DNA of 64,000 nucleotides from assembly GCA_051294375.1 (NCBI GenBank), contig CM119263.1, forward strand, positions 3,041,573 through 3,105,572, in the 5' to 3' direction. The notes under the pieces were generated by a model. The model searched no databases, was not told where the DNA came from, and was given only the letters and a program-made list of their open reading frames with translations. The position numbers and the translations under genes are program-made. This DNA is from Paraspadella gotoi (lineage: Eukaryota > Chaetognatha). The stretch's first letter is position 1, and each line of letters opens with the position of its first letter. This document shows positions 26,070 through 37,238 of this stretch, piece after piece.

Positions 26070-27299
26070 GTAAGTCTTTGCCGGCCAATGTTTACGCGGA
26101 GGTAAGGCGCTGAGGTAAGGCGCGGCCGAGAGTTTTGGCGTCTGCGCAAAAAGTAAGCGGAGAGCGAGAAATGTTTACGAGATGACGAGAGACGTCGGGC
26201 TGACGAAGATAAATTAATTATTAATCGCGATGAGTTAGCTAATAGTTATATTCAAAATTCCTTCAATCTAGCTAATTACATTTGCCTGAGAAGTCGTTTG
26301 TGAAAATTTTTTATAAAATAAATTTTATCAAAATTTAAACAATATAAAAATATACATATATATATATAATTTAAAAAATTAAGGTTAAAATAAATACTTT
26401 AGTATAAAAAGGGTAAGCTAAAAGCAAAACAGTTTATTTATACTAAAATCAAGATTAATGAGAATTGGGTTATTATTAATTGACATTATTAACCATTAAA
26501 CAGTATCATTTCGATTTAAATTAAAATTTACGAGAAATATTGAATTAAAACTGTTTAAAATTGTCACGAACTAATTTCGGAATCAATTGAAACGAACTGA
26601 ACTTTTTGGAAATGCTAATGGAGTCTTGCGACGAGCCAAGTCATTGGTGGAAGGCAATCGTCTCGTCCATCAGCCTCAATTGCGCTTCGATTCCTTCAGA
26701 GTTTTCGCCTTTCGAGAATTTTTAGTCTCGCTCTTTGTTTTTTCTTCTTTTGCTTCTTTTTGCTTCTTTTGTCTTGTTTTCTTGTTTTCCTTTATTCTGT
26801 ATCTTTTGTCTTGTTTTGATTTTTTTCTCTTTCTTTTTTCTTCTTGTCTTATTTTTCTCCTTTCTCTTTCTTGTTTTCCTTTATTCTCTTTCTTTTCTAT
26901 TTATTTTTTATCCTGAGATCAAACTGGGTTTTGTTTCGTCACCTGAATCTGAGACTTCAGTTAGTTGAAAAACTCTAGCGTATGAAACAAAGATGGGGGG
27001 GAGATGAGCGGGAGAGAAGGGGGAAGAAGTTTTTGTTCGTACCAATTTCATAAATGATTTCCCTTTTTTGATTTCCATTTCATTATGCGTATTTAATTTC
27101 GTTAACTCAGGTATGAAAACCGAAAGAAAAAAGCACTTCAAGTTAATATATATAAATATATTCGTGATAAATTTTTGAAGACTTATAGAGTCGATGCCCG
27201 AAAACCATAACCGCGCGACGCCGCGCCTCGGAATGAATAAAACCGGCGTCGCTTTTTAAAAAACCGGCGCCGCTTTTGAAAAAAAACGGCGCTAAGTAT
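26070..27299. other. Intronic AT-rich DNA, no gene seen
   Basis: A GC-containing start (26085-26200), AT-rich sequence, and a T-rich TTTTGTCTTGTTTTC minisatellite at 26725-26910. Confidence 0.75.
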
Positions 27300-27715
27300 G
27301 AAGTGAAGGAGGAAGAGGAGGATTGAGGAGGAAGGGGAGCAGGGGGGATGAGGAAGAGAGGGAGGAAAGGAGGGGAAGAGGAGGAGGAGGAGGAAGAGGA
27401 GTAAGAGGGAAGAGGAAGAAAGGGTGCAGTAGGACGAGAGGGAGAAAAATGAGGGGAAAGAGGAAGAGGAGGAGGAAGAGGGAATGAGGAGGAAGGGAAA
27501 AAGAGAGGTGGAGGAGGGGGAGGAAAAAAAGGGGGAAGAGTGGGAGGAAGAAGAGGGATTGAGGAGGAGGGAGGAAGAGAAGGAGGAAGAGGGAAGAAGA
27601 GGAGGAGGAAGAGGTGTAGGAGGGGGAAGAGAAGGAGGAAGAGAGAAGGAGGAGGAGGGGAAGCAGGAGGACGAAATGGAGAAAAATGAGGAGGAAGAGG
27701 GAAGGAGGAGCTTAG
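27300..27715. repeat. Purine-only GGA/GAA minisatellite
   Basis: About 410 nt with almost no pyrimidine on the + strand (GAGGAGGAAGAGG variants). It is followed by a short GC-rich stretch with no supported exon. Confidence 0.9.
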
Positions 27716-27900
27716 GAGGCGAATTCCAGCAGATGGAGGTGGAGGCGGGTGCAGGCGGCTGTGAGGACAGGTGGCGGTGAAATGGCGAAGGCGAGAACCT
27801 CCAATCGACCAGAGGTCATCGCCAATCGAAAAGGGTCATCCTGTGAATCTTAATTAGGAATCACATTCCATCTCAAATATCGTGACGGTGAATTTTATAA

Positions 27901-28195
27901 AAAAAAGTTTGTTAGTTTTCCTTTTTTTTGTTGGTGAAAGATTTAGAGACAGAAATATTTGATTTTCACAACGAATTGTTTTATTAAAGATGCAGACATG
28001 TTTCGATTAATTTGTTTATTCTGCATTTACTATTAGTTGTACATTATTTCAAATTTTCAATGTAAAGTTTAATTTATTACCTCTGCATTATTTCATCATT
28101 TTCTTTTCCTCTCAATCTGAGGCAAAACTTCAGTTGTCCTCAACTCAGATTGTTCACTTTCTCTCAACCCTTTGTTGGAAGCTTTTTCTCACTGA

Positions 28196-28273
<78 letters not shown>

Positions 28274-28452
28274 GTTTGACTAGCCAAAGTTATGTATTTC
28301 AAATTGACAAATACACTGATGATGAACAAAACAATTGTTCGAAACATGTCTGAAATCTGAATCTTTAATAGGACAGTTCGTTGTGAAAATCAAATGTTTG
28401 TCTCTAAATAAAAAAAAAGTATAAATTCTTTCTAATCCATAAAAAACAAACT
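27901..28452. mobile_element. MITE-like element with ~70-bp inverted arms
   Basis: 27941-28006 and 28339-28409 are imperfect inverted copies (ATTTAGAGACA..TTGATTTTCACAACGAA..GACATGTTTCGA), and weaker symmetry extends outward. They enclose AT-rich DNA and a (CT)n run (28200-28270). No transposase frame is present, so it would be non-autonomous. Confidence 0.45.
28316..28350 (+). ncRNA. Hammerhead-ribozyme-like core (degenerate)
   Basis: CTGATGA (28316-28322) is followed by a 6-bp hairpin GAACAA-AACAA-TTGTTC (28324-28340), then GAAAC and ATGTC, the order of the hammerhead core. There is an extra U before stem II, stem I pairs poorly, and stem III (ACATGT) has no loop, as in the minimal motifs of Penelope-like retroelements. 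Probably a retroelement relic. Confidence 0.35.
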
Positions 28453-28733
28453 AATTCATCGTCTCTGTAATCTCGTTCAATGCGAGTTTGTTAAATTCGA
28501 TCTCGTAAAACACGGGAAAATTATGATTTGAACAAAAGACCATCGCTTCTTAAGAAGATCTTCTTAAGAGCAGGAAAAAAAATTACGAATCCCCAGAAAA
28601 CTCTTTACTAAATGAACTCGTTTCAGAGAATTACTCAATTGTACGAGACAAATTCGTACTTCAAACTTCCGTGGCAATCGTGCGATTACAGTTCAGAGAT
28701 TCAACTGAACTGGAAAGTCGATTCCACTATTTT

Positions 28734-28736
<3 letters not shown>

Positions 28737-28822
<86 letters not shown>
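28737..28822. repeat. Perfect (CT)n microsatellite
   Basis: About 85 nt of uninterrupted CT; flanking DNA shows no exon. Confidence 0.95.
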
Positions 28823-28827
<5 letters not shown>

Positions 28828-30175
28828 CAATCCTCGGACTCCGAGTCAATTTCGTTAATCGCGATGGATTTTTCGTCTGACTGATTTCGGCGGATTTTTC
28901 TCTTCGTATTTTTTCCTTTTTTTTTGAGAAAGAGAGAGAGAGAGAGAGATTTGCTTTTTAAAGAAACCCAAAATTTTTTTTCGGTATTTTTATTATTTTA
29001 AATTATTTTAATTTTATTGGTACAACCAATATAAAATTATTTTTTCCCTCGACTATGGCTATATATTAGGCTATATATAATACTATGAAATTGGTACAAC
29101 CAATATATATTATATATTGTATTATATATTATATATGATTATCTGATGTAGTTTTTTAACGTTTTAATGTTCAAGACTCCGTTTTAGCTTTTTTTTTTTT
29201 TTATCTCCGCGGGAAGATTTAAAATAAAATCATCATTCATGAGTTTTTTTTGTCACAATTTTCTTTCCCGAGCGGAAAATGAAAAGATTCAAAAAAATTC
29301 AAAGAGACATTTTAGTTTTTTTTAGAATTTTTTTTCAAGCGAGTTATTTTTTTTGTTTCTTAAAACCATAATTTTTTTTAGTAATTTTTTTTTAAATCGA
29401 AAGAGAAAAATATTTAATTTGCAATTGAAGAGTTTTACAGACAAAGACTATCAGCAAAACTTCCGAATTTAATAATAGAAACTTATACATTTTTGTAACA
29501 GGCGACAGTATTTATTATTCAAGTGTATTATATTTTTTTTATATATGTTTCAATGGAACCAAGGAATTAAATACCGTCCCCGCACCCCAAACGCCGCGTC
29601 TTTTCTCTTCCTATTTTTGCCGAATTCCATTTTCGTCAGGTCGAATTTCTTTTTCCCGCCAAAAAGCCACGCCCCCTTTTTTTCGGTTCCTCGCGCTCAC
29701 TGGAAACTTGATAGTTCACTTTGGCGTGAATCTGGTCTTAGCTTTGTGACAGCTTTGTTTGAGTTTTAAAACTTTAATTTAAGCAATGTCAGCCATTTTG
29801 TATGAGTTAAACCCGAGAAATGGCCGCCATTTTGTTCGAGACTCAACAAGCAGAGTGGCGGACGCAATTTTGTGTCGAAGCAACAAATTGGTCGCCATTT
29901 TCTTTCTTTTTATTTAATTTTAAGAATTCGTTTCGTCGTCTTCTCAGTTTTCCTGAACTTTCTTTTCCCCTGCCAGTTCGTTTAATGCCATTTCCTTTGG
30001 TGCCATTTTCTTTTGTGACATTTTCACGAAGATCCTTTTTTTTTCGCCCAACGGTTGACGTCTGTCATCTCCCAACTGAAAGTCTCGCGCCTCTAGCGGC
30101 GAAAATGAGAAACAAGAAAGGAGAGACGAAGCGGCGTCTCCTTTTCGTCAAACAATCGAGAGGGTGGAAACTCGA
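28823..30175. other. Intronic AT-rich DNA with a palindromic repeat and a GCCATTTT cluster
   Basis: ATTGGTACAACCAATATA occurs at 29016 and 29090. GCCATTTT or a one-base variant occurs six times between 29789 and 30022, including GGCCGCCATTTTG (YY1-like in reverse). No coding exon supported. Confidence 0.6.
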
Positions 30176-30210
30176 ATGCAAATTTATTCGATTCGTACAT
30201 CGGGTGGTAC

Positions 30211-30362
30211 GTTGTCGTCATTGGAATCATCGTCGTCGTCGTCGTCGTCGTCATCGGCATTGGAATCATCGTCGTCATCGTCGTCGTCGTCGTCGTCATT
30301 GGAAACATCGACGTCATCATCGTCGTCGTCGTCGTCCTCGTCGTCGTCGTCGTTGTCGTCGT
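30211..30362. repeat. (CGT)n with GGAATCAT interruptions
   Basis: Trinucleotide repeat; open frames are poly-Ser, poly-Arg/His or, on the minus strand, poly-Asp, and are not considered genes. Confidence 0.9.
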
Positions 30363-30437
30363 TAAACCCCACTACGCAGGGAATCCTCGTTCCGCCATTT
30401 GTTGTGAATCCCGAATGAACAACAAACGCGTCCGTCG

Positions 30438-30830
30438 ATTCCATCTCTACTATAACTTGCATCTTTTCTATCACTTCCATCTCTTCCATCGCTTCCATTT
30501 CTTTTATCACTTCCATCTCTTTTATCACTTCCATCTCTTCTATTGCTTTTGCCACTTCCATTGCTTCCATTTCATCCTATACTTATGTCGCTTTCATCAT
30601 TTCCATGTCAACTCATCTATTAACTCCATCGCTTCCTTTCGCTTCCATCCATTCCATCGCTTCCGCCTCTGCAATCGCTTCCGTCGATTCCTTCGCTTCC
30701 CGTTCTGTCGCTTTCCGTAGTTCCGCGACGCGAAATTCCGTTCTGCTTCACACGAACCATTGAATTCAAGCTCTTACCACTATTACCACTTTTACCACTT
30801 TTACCACTTTTACCACTTTTCCTACTATTA
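30438..30830. repeat. Minisatellites (ATCNCTTCC)n and (TTTTACCAC)n
   Basis: Imperfect CACTTCCATCTCTT/TATCACTTCCATCTC units to about 30660, then ACCACTTTT tandem copies at 30774-30823. Confidence 0.85.
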
Positions 30831-32747
30831 CTTTCTCGTCTCTCTTCCTTCCATTCTCCGAATTTCTCCCTTCACCAACTCAAAACTCTTCCCTATCATA
30901 TTTTTCAATCATCTTCATAAAAAACCTGCCCCAAAACCTGACCTTCCTTTGTGAAAGGCTTTAATAAAGAAAAATCAAGTGACCCGAACCCAGATCGACT
31001 CATCACCATGACGACGGTAACCTCCATCTTTCCCCCCCCCCTTTCCTCATCGTCCGACCTCAAAACTGGGTTTTTATGTCCGAATTGGTAAAAAGGCAAC
31101 CGCGCCCTTTCTGCCCGCCCGAGTCTTACACCGTTAAATGTTTTCTTCGCCTCCAAACGAGGGTGCGCACTGCGCAGAGCTTTTCCCTCGAACGGGGGAA
31201 AACCTCGTTAAATCATTTCCTGGAGCCTCTATTGTCATACCCATCTTTAAAACGCGTTTGAGCATCCAAATGCGGCTCTCTTTTCCAAAAGAGCCCCATT
31301 TCTGTTCTTTAATCCTCGAATTTAATTATAACCTTTATATTTAACTTTAATATATTATAAAATATTTAATCTAATCCTTAACTCTAATCCTAATCCCTAA
31401 CTAAATATTTAAGAATAACCCTAAAACCTAATCCTTATTTATTTCGAATTGGGTCGCTTTGAGAAAATAAGACGCTAAAGGACTACGTCCATACGGAATC
31501 GAACATCTTTAGTTCTTTACGGCATCGTTGCTACTCAGCATATGTATATATATGTGGCGAACGGATACTAATGGCCACGTTCGTTTCGTTCCATATCCAC
31601 ACGTACCTGAACATCTAACTCAATTATGCCATCCAATCTCCGAGGAACTGGCGTATCTCATCCCATCTCAATGCAGCATTACAGCATTTCCTAATCTCCT
31701 TCTTCGGGCGCACCGAAGCGTTTCCTAACTCCGCCGAAGTCTTTTTGCTATTCATGAATTCTTCTCAGGTTTTCGCTCCAATTTTCAGCCCCGCGGTCCG
31801 ACGACGACGATGACGACGACGACGACGAAGACGACAACGAGAAAAAAGTTTTTTTTTTTTATTTCCCCGAGAATCGTTTCACGGAGACAAATCACGTAAC
31901 GAGAGGTGGAAATCACGTGACAGAACGCGACGAACCCGCATGCAACAAACCTCTTCGACCAATATGATATTAAATCACAGCAGGAAATTTAAAGTAGTGA
32001 ACGTTATTAAGTAAAGAGATATTGAGTTATCTCAGAACTAGAATTGTTTCAAATCCGTATCACGTGAAATATTTAGTCACGTGACTTTAAATTTCACCGA
32101 TCTAAAAAAAGTTCGCTGTGGGAATTTGAATGGTGACTCTCACGCGTGAATTGAATTTGTCACTGAGTAAAAATTTTTTTCCCTTCGAATTGGATCGAAG
32201 GAAAAGAGATAGATTTTCAGGCGATATTTCAACAGTCGATTATTTATCAATTTTAAAGAATCAATAAGGGTAAGAATAAAAAAATCTGGCCATGATAACC
32301 AAAGTAAATCCACGCCGCGTTTCCGGCGTTCGGCCACGCCCATTCGACGCCCATCTCGACCAGAATAGATTTGAGAAATTGTCCGGGTTCGATGGCGGTC
32401 GTACGACGCAGCCTTGGAATTGGAGGCCCTTGGCCTTTGGCCACAAAAAATGGACGCAAACTTGGGCCAAATTGAATCCAAATTCATTTCTTTTTTGAGC
32501 CGAAAATCTATACATTCTTTCTAGGAAAAGAAAATCAAAAATCTCTCCTTTCTCATTTGAATTAATTCTTCCCAGGTATCTGACATTTTCAAAATTTGTC
32601 CTTGCCGTTCACCGGCCGAAGGGACTCCCATGCCATACCCTATACTCGTGCTATTCACCTGCTCATGTGAACATTCTACCTCAGCGAGAGTTACTTAAAA
32701 TTCTGACTTGATCATTCTGTCTATTCATGATGTCCCGTGAAGCGTCC

Positions 32748-32799
<52 letters not shown>

Positions 32800-33590
32800 A
32801 TTTTTCATCGCTATCAACTTTTTTTTTCGTTCGTAAAATGCAGCTTCAGAATAGAATACTTTTTCGTTTGAATGTCTATTTCCTTTTTCCTCATCGATTT
32901 CTCTATTGGTTTATTGATCAGAAGTAGTATTCAATAGATAGAAACTGTTTCTCTACAAGTGAAGAAATTATTTTAGTATTTGCGTTTAAAAATTAAAAAG
33001 TAGATTTTTTTTATTTTCAAACAACGAATTTTATAATTATGAAGCATCAGGGCTGATGAAGACCAGAAAAAGAGTCAAAACATGTCAACTCGTGTCTATT
33101 ATTGTCAAATTTAAATAGCGTTTTAATCTGTTTGATGGAATTATACACGGACTTGCTTAAACCCTGTGAAGAGACAGTAATTATTGATAAGTGTTAATGA
33201 CCAAAACCGTTCAATATAAGCAGTCCCTGAGCTTCGGATCAGGCTGTAACACCATGTTACAGGGCGGGTTAAGCGCCCCGTCCCTCTTAACTGCCAGACG
33301 ACCACCGGGCTAGAACCCCGACCTTGGGTTGGGAGCAGAGATGCAGACGCGATCCGGGAAGGCGGAGTGGAAACGCGCAGAGGCGCATGTTTTTTGAGGT
33401 GGCGAACTTGGACAAGAGTCAAAAATTGGGAGAAGGGAGGCGAATGCGGAGGCGCAAAAAACGTTGCGCGTTCGCCTCTTGTGCTTTTGTTTTATAGGCG
33501 AAAATCAAAAGGTTTTTGCCAAATTAAAACCTTTCTTGTTCCAAAAATTGTTTTTTTTTTTTCAAATTTAGATATTGCTAAATTCTGAAG
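30831..33590. other. Intronic DNA, no supported gene
   Basis: It contains (ACG)n at 31797-31840, (GA)n at 32751-32797 and a GC-containing stretch (32290-32460) with short open frames on both strands but no splice-bounded exon. A GC-rich palindromic stretch (33255-33340) precedes the GAGGCG element, and a second hammerhead-like motif lies at 33053-33086. Confidence 0.6.
33053..33086 (+). ncRNA. Second, mutated hammerhead-like motif
   Basis: CTGATGA, then GAC..GTC as a 3-bp stem II, then AAAAC and ATGTC. The invariant G of GAAA is A, so it should be inactive. It resembles 28316-28350 in order and spacing. Confidence 0.25.
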
Positions 33591-35695
33591 CGTTTATCAG
33601 CTGCCATTGGTTTTTTATTAACATATTTTTTATTCAAAAAAAAAATTTGGTTCTGTTTATATCTATTTTATCTAATAAGTTGTACATAAGCATATATTTT
33701 ATATCTTTTTCTTTTAAGCATTCATTCACTCAATTTATTCTTTTTTTATTTTAAATAAAAATAATTAATTGTTTATTTATCCTATGAATATTTAATTAAA
33801 TTTGTTAATTTATTCCTATGAATATTTAATTAAATTTTAATTTATTCCTATGAATATTAATTAAATCATTATTCATAATTCTATTCTATTATATATTACT
33901 TTATTGATTTTATTAATCAAATAATTTTTTTATCTAGCATCATTTTTTTAAACTTGGATCTTTTTTGATTTGCATTATTATTTTAACTGCATCATTTTTT
34001 CAACTGGCATAATTTTTTTAACATGGATTATTTTTTATTTATATTATTTTACAACTTGAATCATATTTTTAATTTGCATTATTTTTTTAACCTATATAAT
34101 TTTTTGAATTGCATTATTTTTTTACATTTGCATTTATTTTTTTAAACTAGCTTCATTTTTAAACTTGTATATTTTTTTGATTTGCATTAATTTTTTAACT
34201 TGCATCATTTTTTAATTCATTTCATTGTTTTTAATTTGCATTATTTTTGAAACTTGCATCATTTTTTTTAACTTCCATTATTTTTTTGATTTATAATATT
34301 TTTTGATTTACATTATTTTTTGATTTGCATTATTTTTTAACTTAATCATTTTTGCACCTTATATCATTTTATTTTAAATCATTTTTATCTCTGCATCATT
34401 TTTTGAATGCATAATTTTTTGAATGCATAATTTTTTAACCTATATCATTTTTCAACTTGCATCATTTTTTTTTCAAATTGCAGCATTTTTTTAAACTTGC
34501 CTTATTTTCTTAACTTATATTATTTTTAACTTGTATTATTTTTTTGTAATTTTTTTAAATTTATATTACCTTTTAACTTATATGGTTTTAATTTTTATAT
34601 TAAAATTTAAATTATCAATTTATTTATAAAAAACAATTCATAAAATTGGTACAAACAATATAACAATTATCCATTTGTTGTTAGTTTGTGAAAATAATTA
34701 ATTTATTAATTAATTAATATATAGAAACTAATTAATTATTGTTTTAACTAATTAATTAATTATTATTCGCTAATTGATCGTCATCAGAATCCATTTTTTT
34801 CTAATGCCAAATAGTAAAAATATATAAAATTATGGTAATATTATAATTTTTTAATAAATTATACAATTCGATTTTTACTGATTTGGAATACTACTAACAT
34901 TTTTGGATTTTTAATTGAGATTTTTTTAAACAATTAGTAAAATAATATTTTTCTTTTTTAATTTAATTAATCATATTAAATTAATAAAATGTTTGATTGG
35001 AAAGTAAAAAAAAGAAATAGAAAAAAATAAAGTAAAATAAAAAATAAAGGAATACAGAGAAAGTAAGAGAGAGAGAAAGAGGAAAAAAGTGAGTGAAGAG
35101 AATAAGAGTAAATAAAAAAAATAAAATAGTCATATAGAAATAAATTTTATCCTTATTCTCAATAATATCCTTTTCCTAAGTATTTTTTAGAAGCTTTATC
35201 TCTTTCTCTCCCCATTTCTTTTTTTTCTTTTTCTTTCTATCTCTTTCTTTCTCTTTCTCCCTCTCTCTCCCTCTCTCTCCCTCTCTCTTTTTTAAAATGT
35301 CTTGCAAAAATTGTTTAAAATATATATTTTGTTAAAAAGATTGGAAAAAAGTTAAAACATATACATTTAAAAATAAAAAAAAATTTATTTATTTATTTAT
35401 TTATTAATTTTAAACATAACAAATTGAAAGTTTTTTCATGATCCATTGATCTGAATTAAAAAAACATATTATCAAATACAAAACTATAAATAAATTTTTA
35501 AACAAAAAGCCGGAGGCGTTCAAGAGGCGAACGCGGAGGCGATCCGGGCTAAAAAAATGAGAGGCGAACGCAAAACCGGAGGCGAGGGGGGTCTCGGGAG
35601 GCAGGGAGTGGAGGCGGGCGAAATTCACCGCCTCCAGCATCCCTGGTTGGGAGGCGAATGACTTGCCTCCGGCACCAATGGCCGCTGATGAACTG
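33340..35695. mobile_element. Composite element: AT-rich core between GAGGCGAACG-rich ends
   Basis: GAGGCGAA(C/T)G motifs in both orientations flank the core (33360-33480 and 35510-35660). TCAGCTGCCATTGG (33597) and CCAATGGCCGCTGA (35675) are inverted with one mismatch. The core (33940-34560) is a degenerate 17-19 bp tandem of TTTTTTAACTTGCATTA type. Some 600 bp of AT-rich DNA and a CT-rich patch (35210-35290) follow. No protein frame. Confidence 0.45.
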
Positions 35696-36035
35696 TTGGT
35701 GGATTTTAGTCCACCATACCTGCTTCTATTTCTTGAGAAAAAAAACCCTAAACAAGGTAAACGTTAACTCCATTTGAATCCTACAGCAATTTGAATTTTG
35801 TTATTCTCTTGACAAACCTTTCTTTAAATTTTCGCTTATTAAATTAAATTAAAGGGAAGACGCAAATATATCCGAGAAAAAATGTATATAATTGTCCTCG
35901 CATCAAAAATTTACCATTTGACAAAAAAAAATAAATAGATAATGATGCCTTGAGCTTTTAAATCAACTCTTATCAGAACTTCCCCGTCTGTCGCTTTGCC
36001 GCCCCCCACATGATGCACCCAACGAAGCTAATCAT

Positions 36036-36103
<68 letters not shown>

Positions 36104-36950
36104 AAAGGAATTCATAAATATTCTCTCTCGTAAATAGAAAAGGAACTTAATCCTGCCGTCCATAAGCCGCCCATTAAAATTCGCCACGCGTTCATTAAAA
36201 CCCCATTTTTTTCATCTATCTCTCCATTTTTTTCTTGCCGTTTCCGCTAGCATTAAAACGTCATTTTTCAGATGCGAATAAAAGTCGCAGTATTTTTTTT
36301 CCAAACTTTTTCGAAAATGAAAAAAAAAGGAAAAGGTGAAATCCAGCCGATGGTGTTTTGTCGCATTTATGATTTTATTAATCAATTGTTTTATACAAGC
36401 TGTGAAATAACTTTTATTTCATGTTCGCGATATCTAGCGTTCGAGGCGTCGTCCGTCCCTTGCAAGTTTAACGTAGGCTTTTTATGAATCTTTATTGAAT
36501 CTTGAGGAAATTATATGAATGTAAAGTGGCGATGAAGGTTTAGAAACTTATACTAACTTATACTAATATTATTAATTTTAAGAAAAAATCATAAAATTAA
36601 TATCATTTTTTTTCGGCGACGTAACTACATGATTCATAACAAAAACAATAAGCGTTTCTCGGTACATCACTTCATTATTGAATCACTACATAACATCACA
36701 TCACTCATTTTTATATGATTTAAGCGAATCTAAACACAAGTAGGACAAACAGACAGACAGACAAAAAAGGGGCCTACAGAGTTTCTCCTCAAACACTCTT
36801 GCCACAAATAAAAAGGATTCGCAAAGACAGAGTAAGTTTAACTTGGTCGTAGGTGGGTGAGCGATTATGCAGATTAAGAGGCAGAAATAGCGGAGAGGAA
36901 TTCTCGCTGGAAATCGGCAACGTTGTTTTTGTAAACAAACAAACTGAAGT
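35696..36950. other. Intronic AT-rich DNA with (CT)n
   Basis: (CT)n at 36039-36096; otherwise AT-rich sequence without supported exons. Confidence 0.75.
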
Positions 36951-36956
36951 GCGTTA

Positions 36957-37071
36957 GACGTTGACTTAGCGCCAACAGAGGGCGACGTTCGTGGCGTTAA
37001 GCGCTGACTTGGCGCCAACAGAGGGCGACGTTCGTGGCGTTAAGCGCTGACTTGGCGCCAACAGAGGGCGA
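36957..37071. repeat. 43-bp tandem repeat, about 2.6 copies
   Basis: The unit is GCGCTGACTTGGCGCCAACA followed by GAGGGCGACGTTCGTGGCGT and TAA. Each copy holds GCCAACAGAGGGCGAC, which resembles a CTCF core. Confidence 0.9.
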
Positions 37072-37211
37072 CCTTCGACTGACGATGCACCTGACGCTGC
37101 ACCTAACAATGCACCTGGCGTAATGCGACATCTCGTGGTCGCGAGGTCACGATTCGATTGTCCTAAAATCAGGTGAACACGAATGGGAACGAGTTTGACC
37201 TTTTATCGTCG

Positions 37212-37238
37212 TGACCTGTGACCTGTGACCTGTGACCC
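37212..37238. promoter_or_regulatory. Four tandem TGACCT half-sites with 1-bp spacing (DR1)
   Basis: TGACCT-G-TGACCT-G-TGACCT-G-TGACCC; the reverse strand reads AGGTCA direct repeats spaced by one base, the DR1 site of RXR/HNF4-type nuclear receptors. Single half-sites occur at 37144 and 37196. It may also be just a 7-bp repeat. Confidence 0.4.

Noticed and set aside
25453-26113. Long Pro/Ser-rich frames running into the S1 exon
   Set aside because: They read the intronic pyrimidine tract; only codons from 25950 match SK, and in a different frame.
31380-31440. CTAATCC/CCCTAA words resembling telomere repeat
   Set aside because: Irregular, few copies, AT-rich context; no tandem TTAGG or TTAGGG array.
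32140-32515. Overlapping minus-strand frames of 68-115 codons
   Set aside because: Several frames are open at once, with no splice-bounded exon and no family recognised.
33255-33340. Possible tRNA-derived SINE (GGTTCTAGCCC box in reverse)
   Set aside because: No correctly ordered A box and no cloverleaf; left as a GC-rich palindromic stretch.
36957-37071. TGGCGCCAACAGAGGGC as a retroviral primer-binding site
   Set aside because: It is part of a 43-bp tandem unit with no LTRs or pol-like frames nearby.
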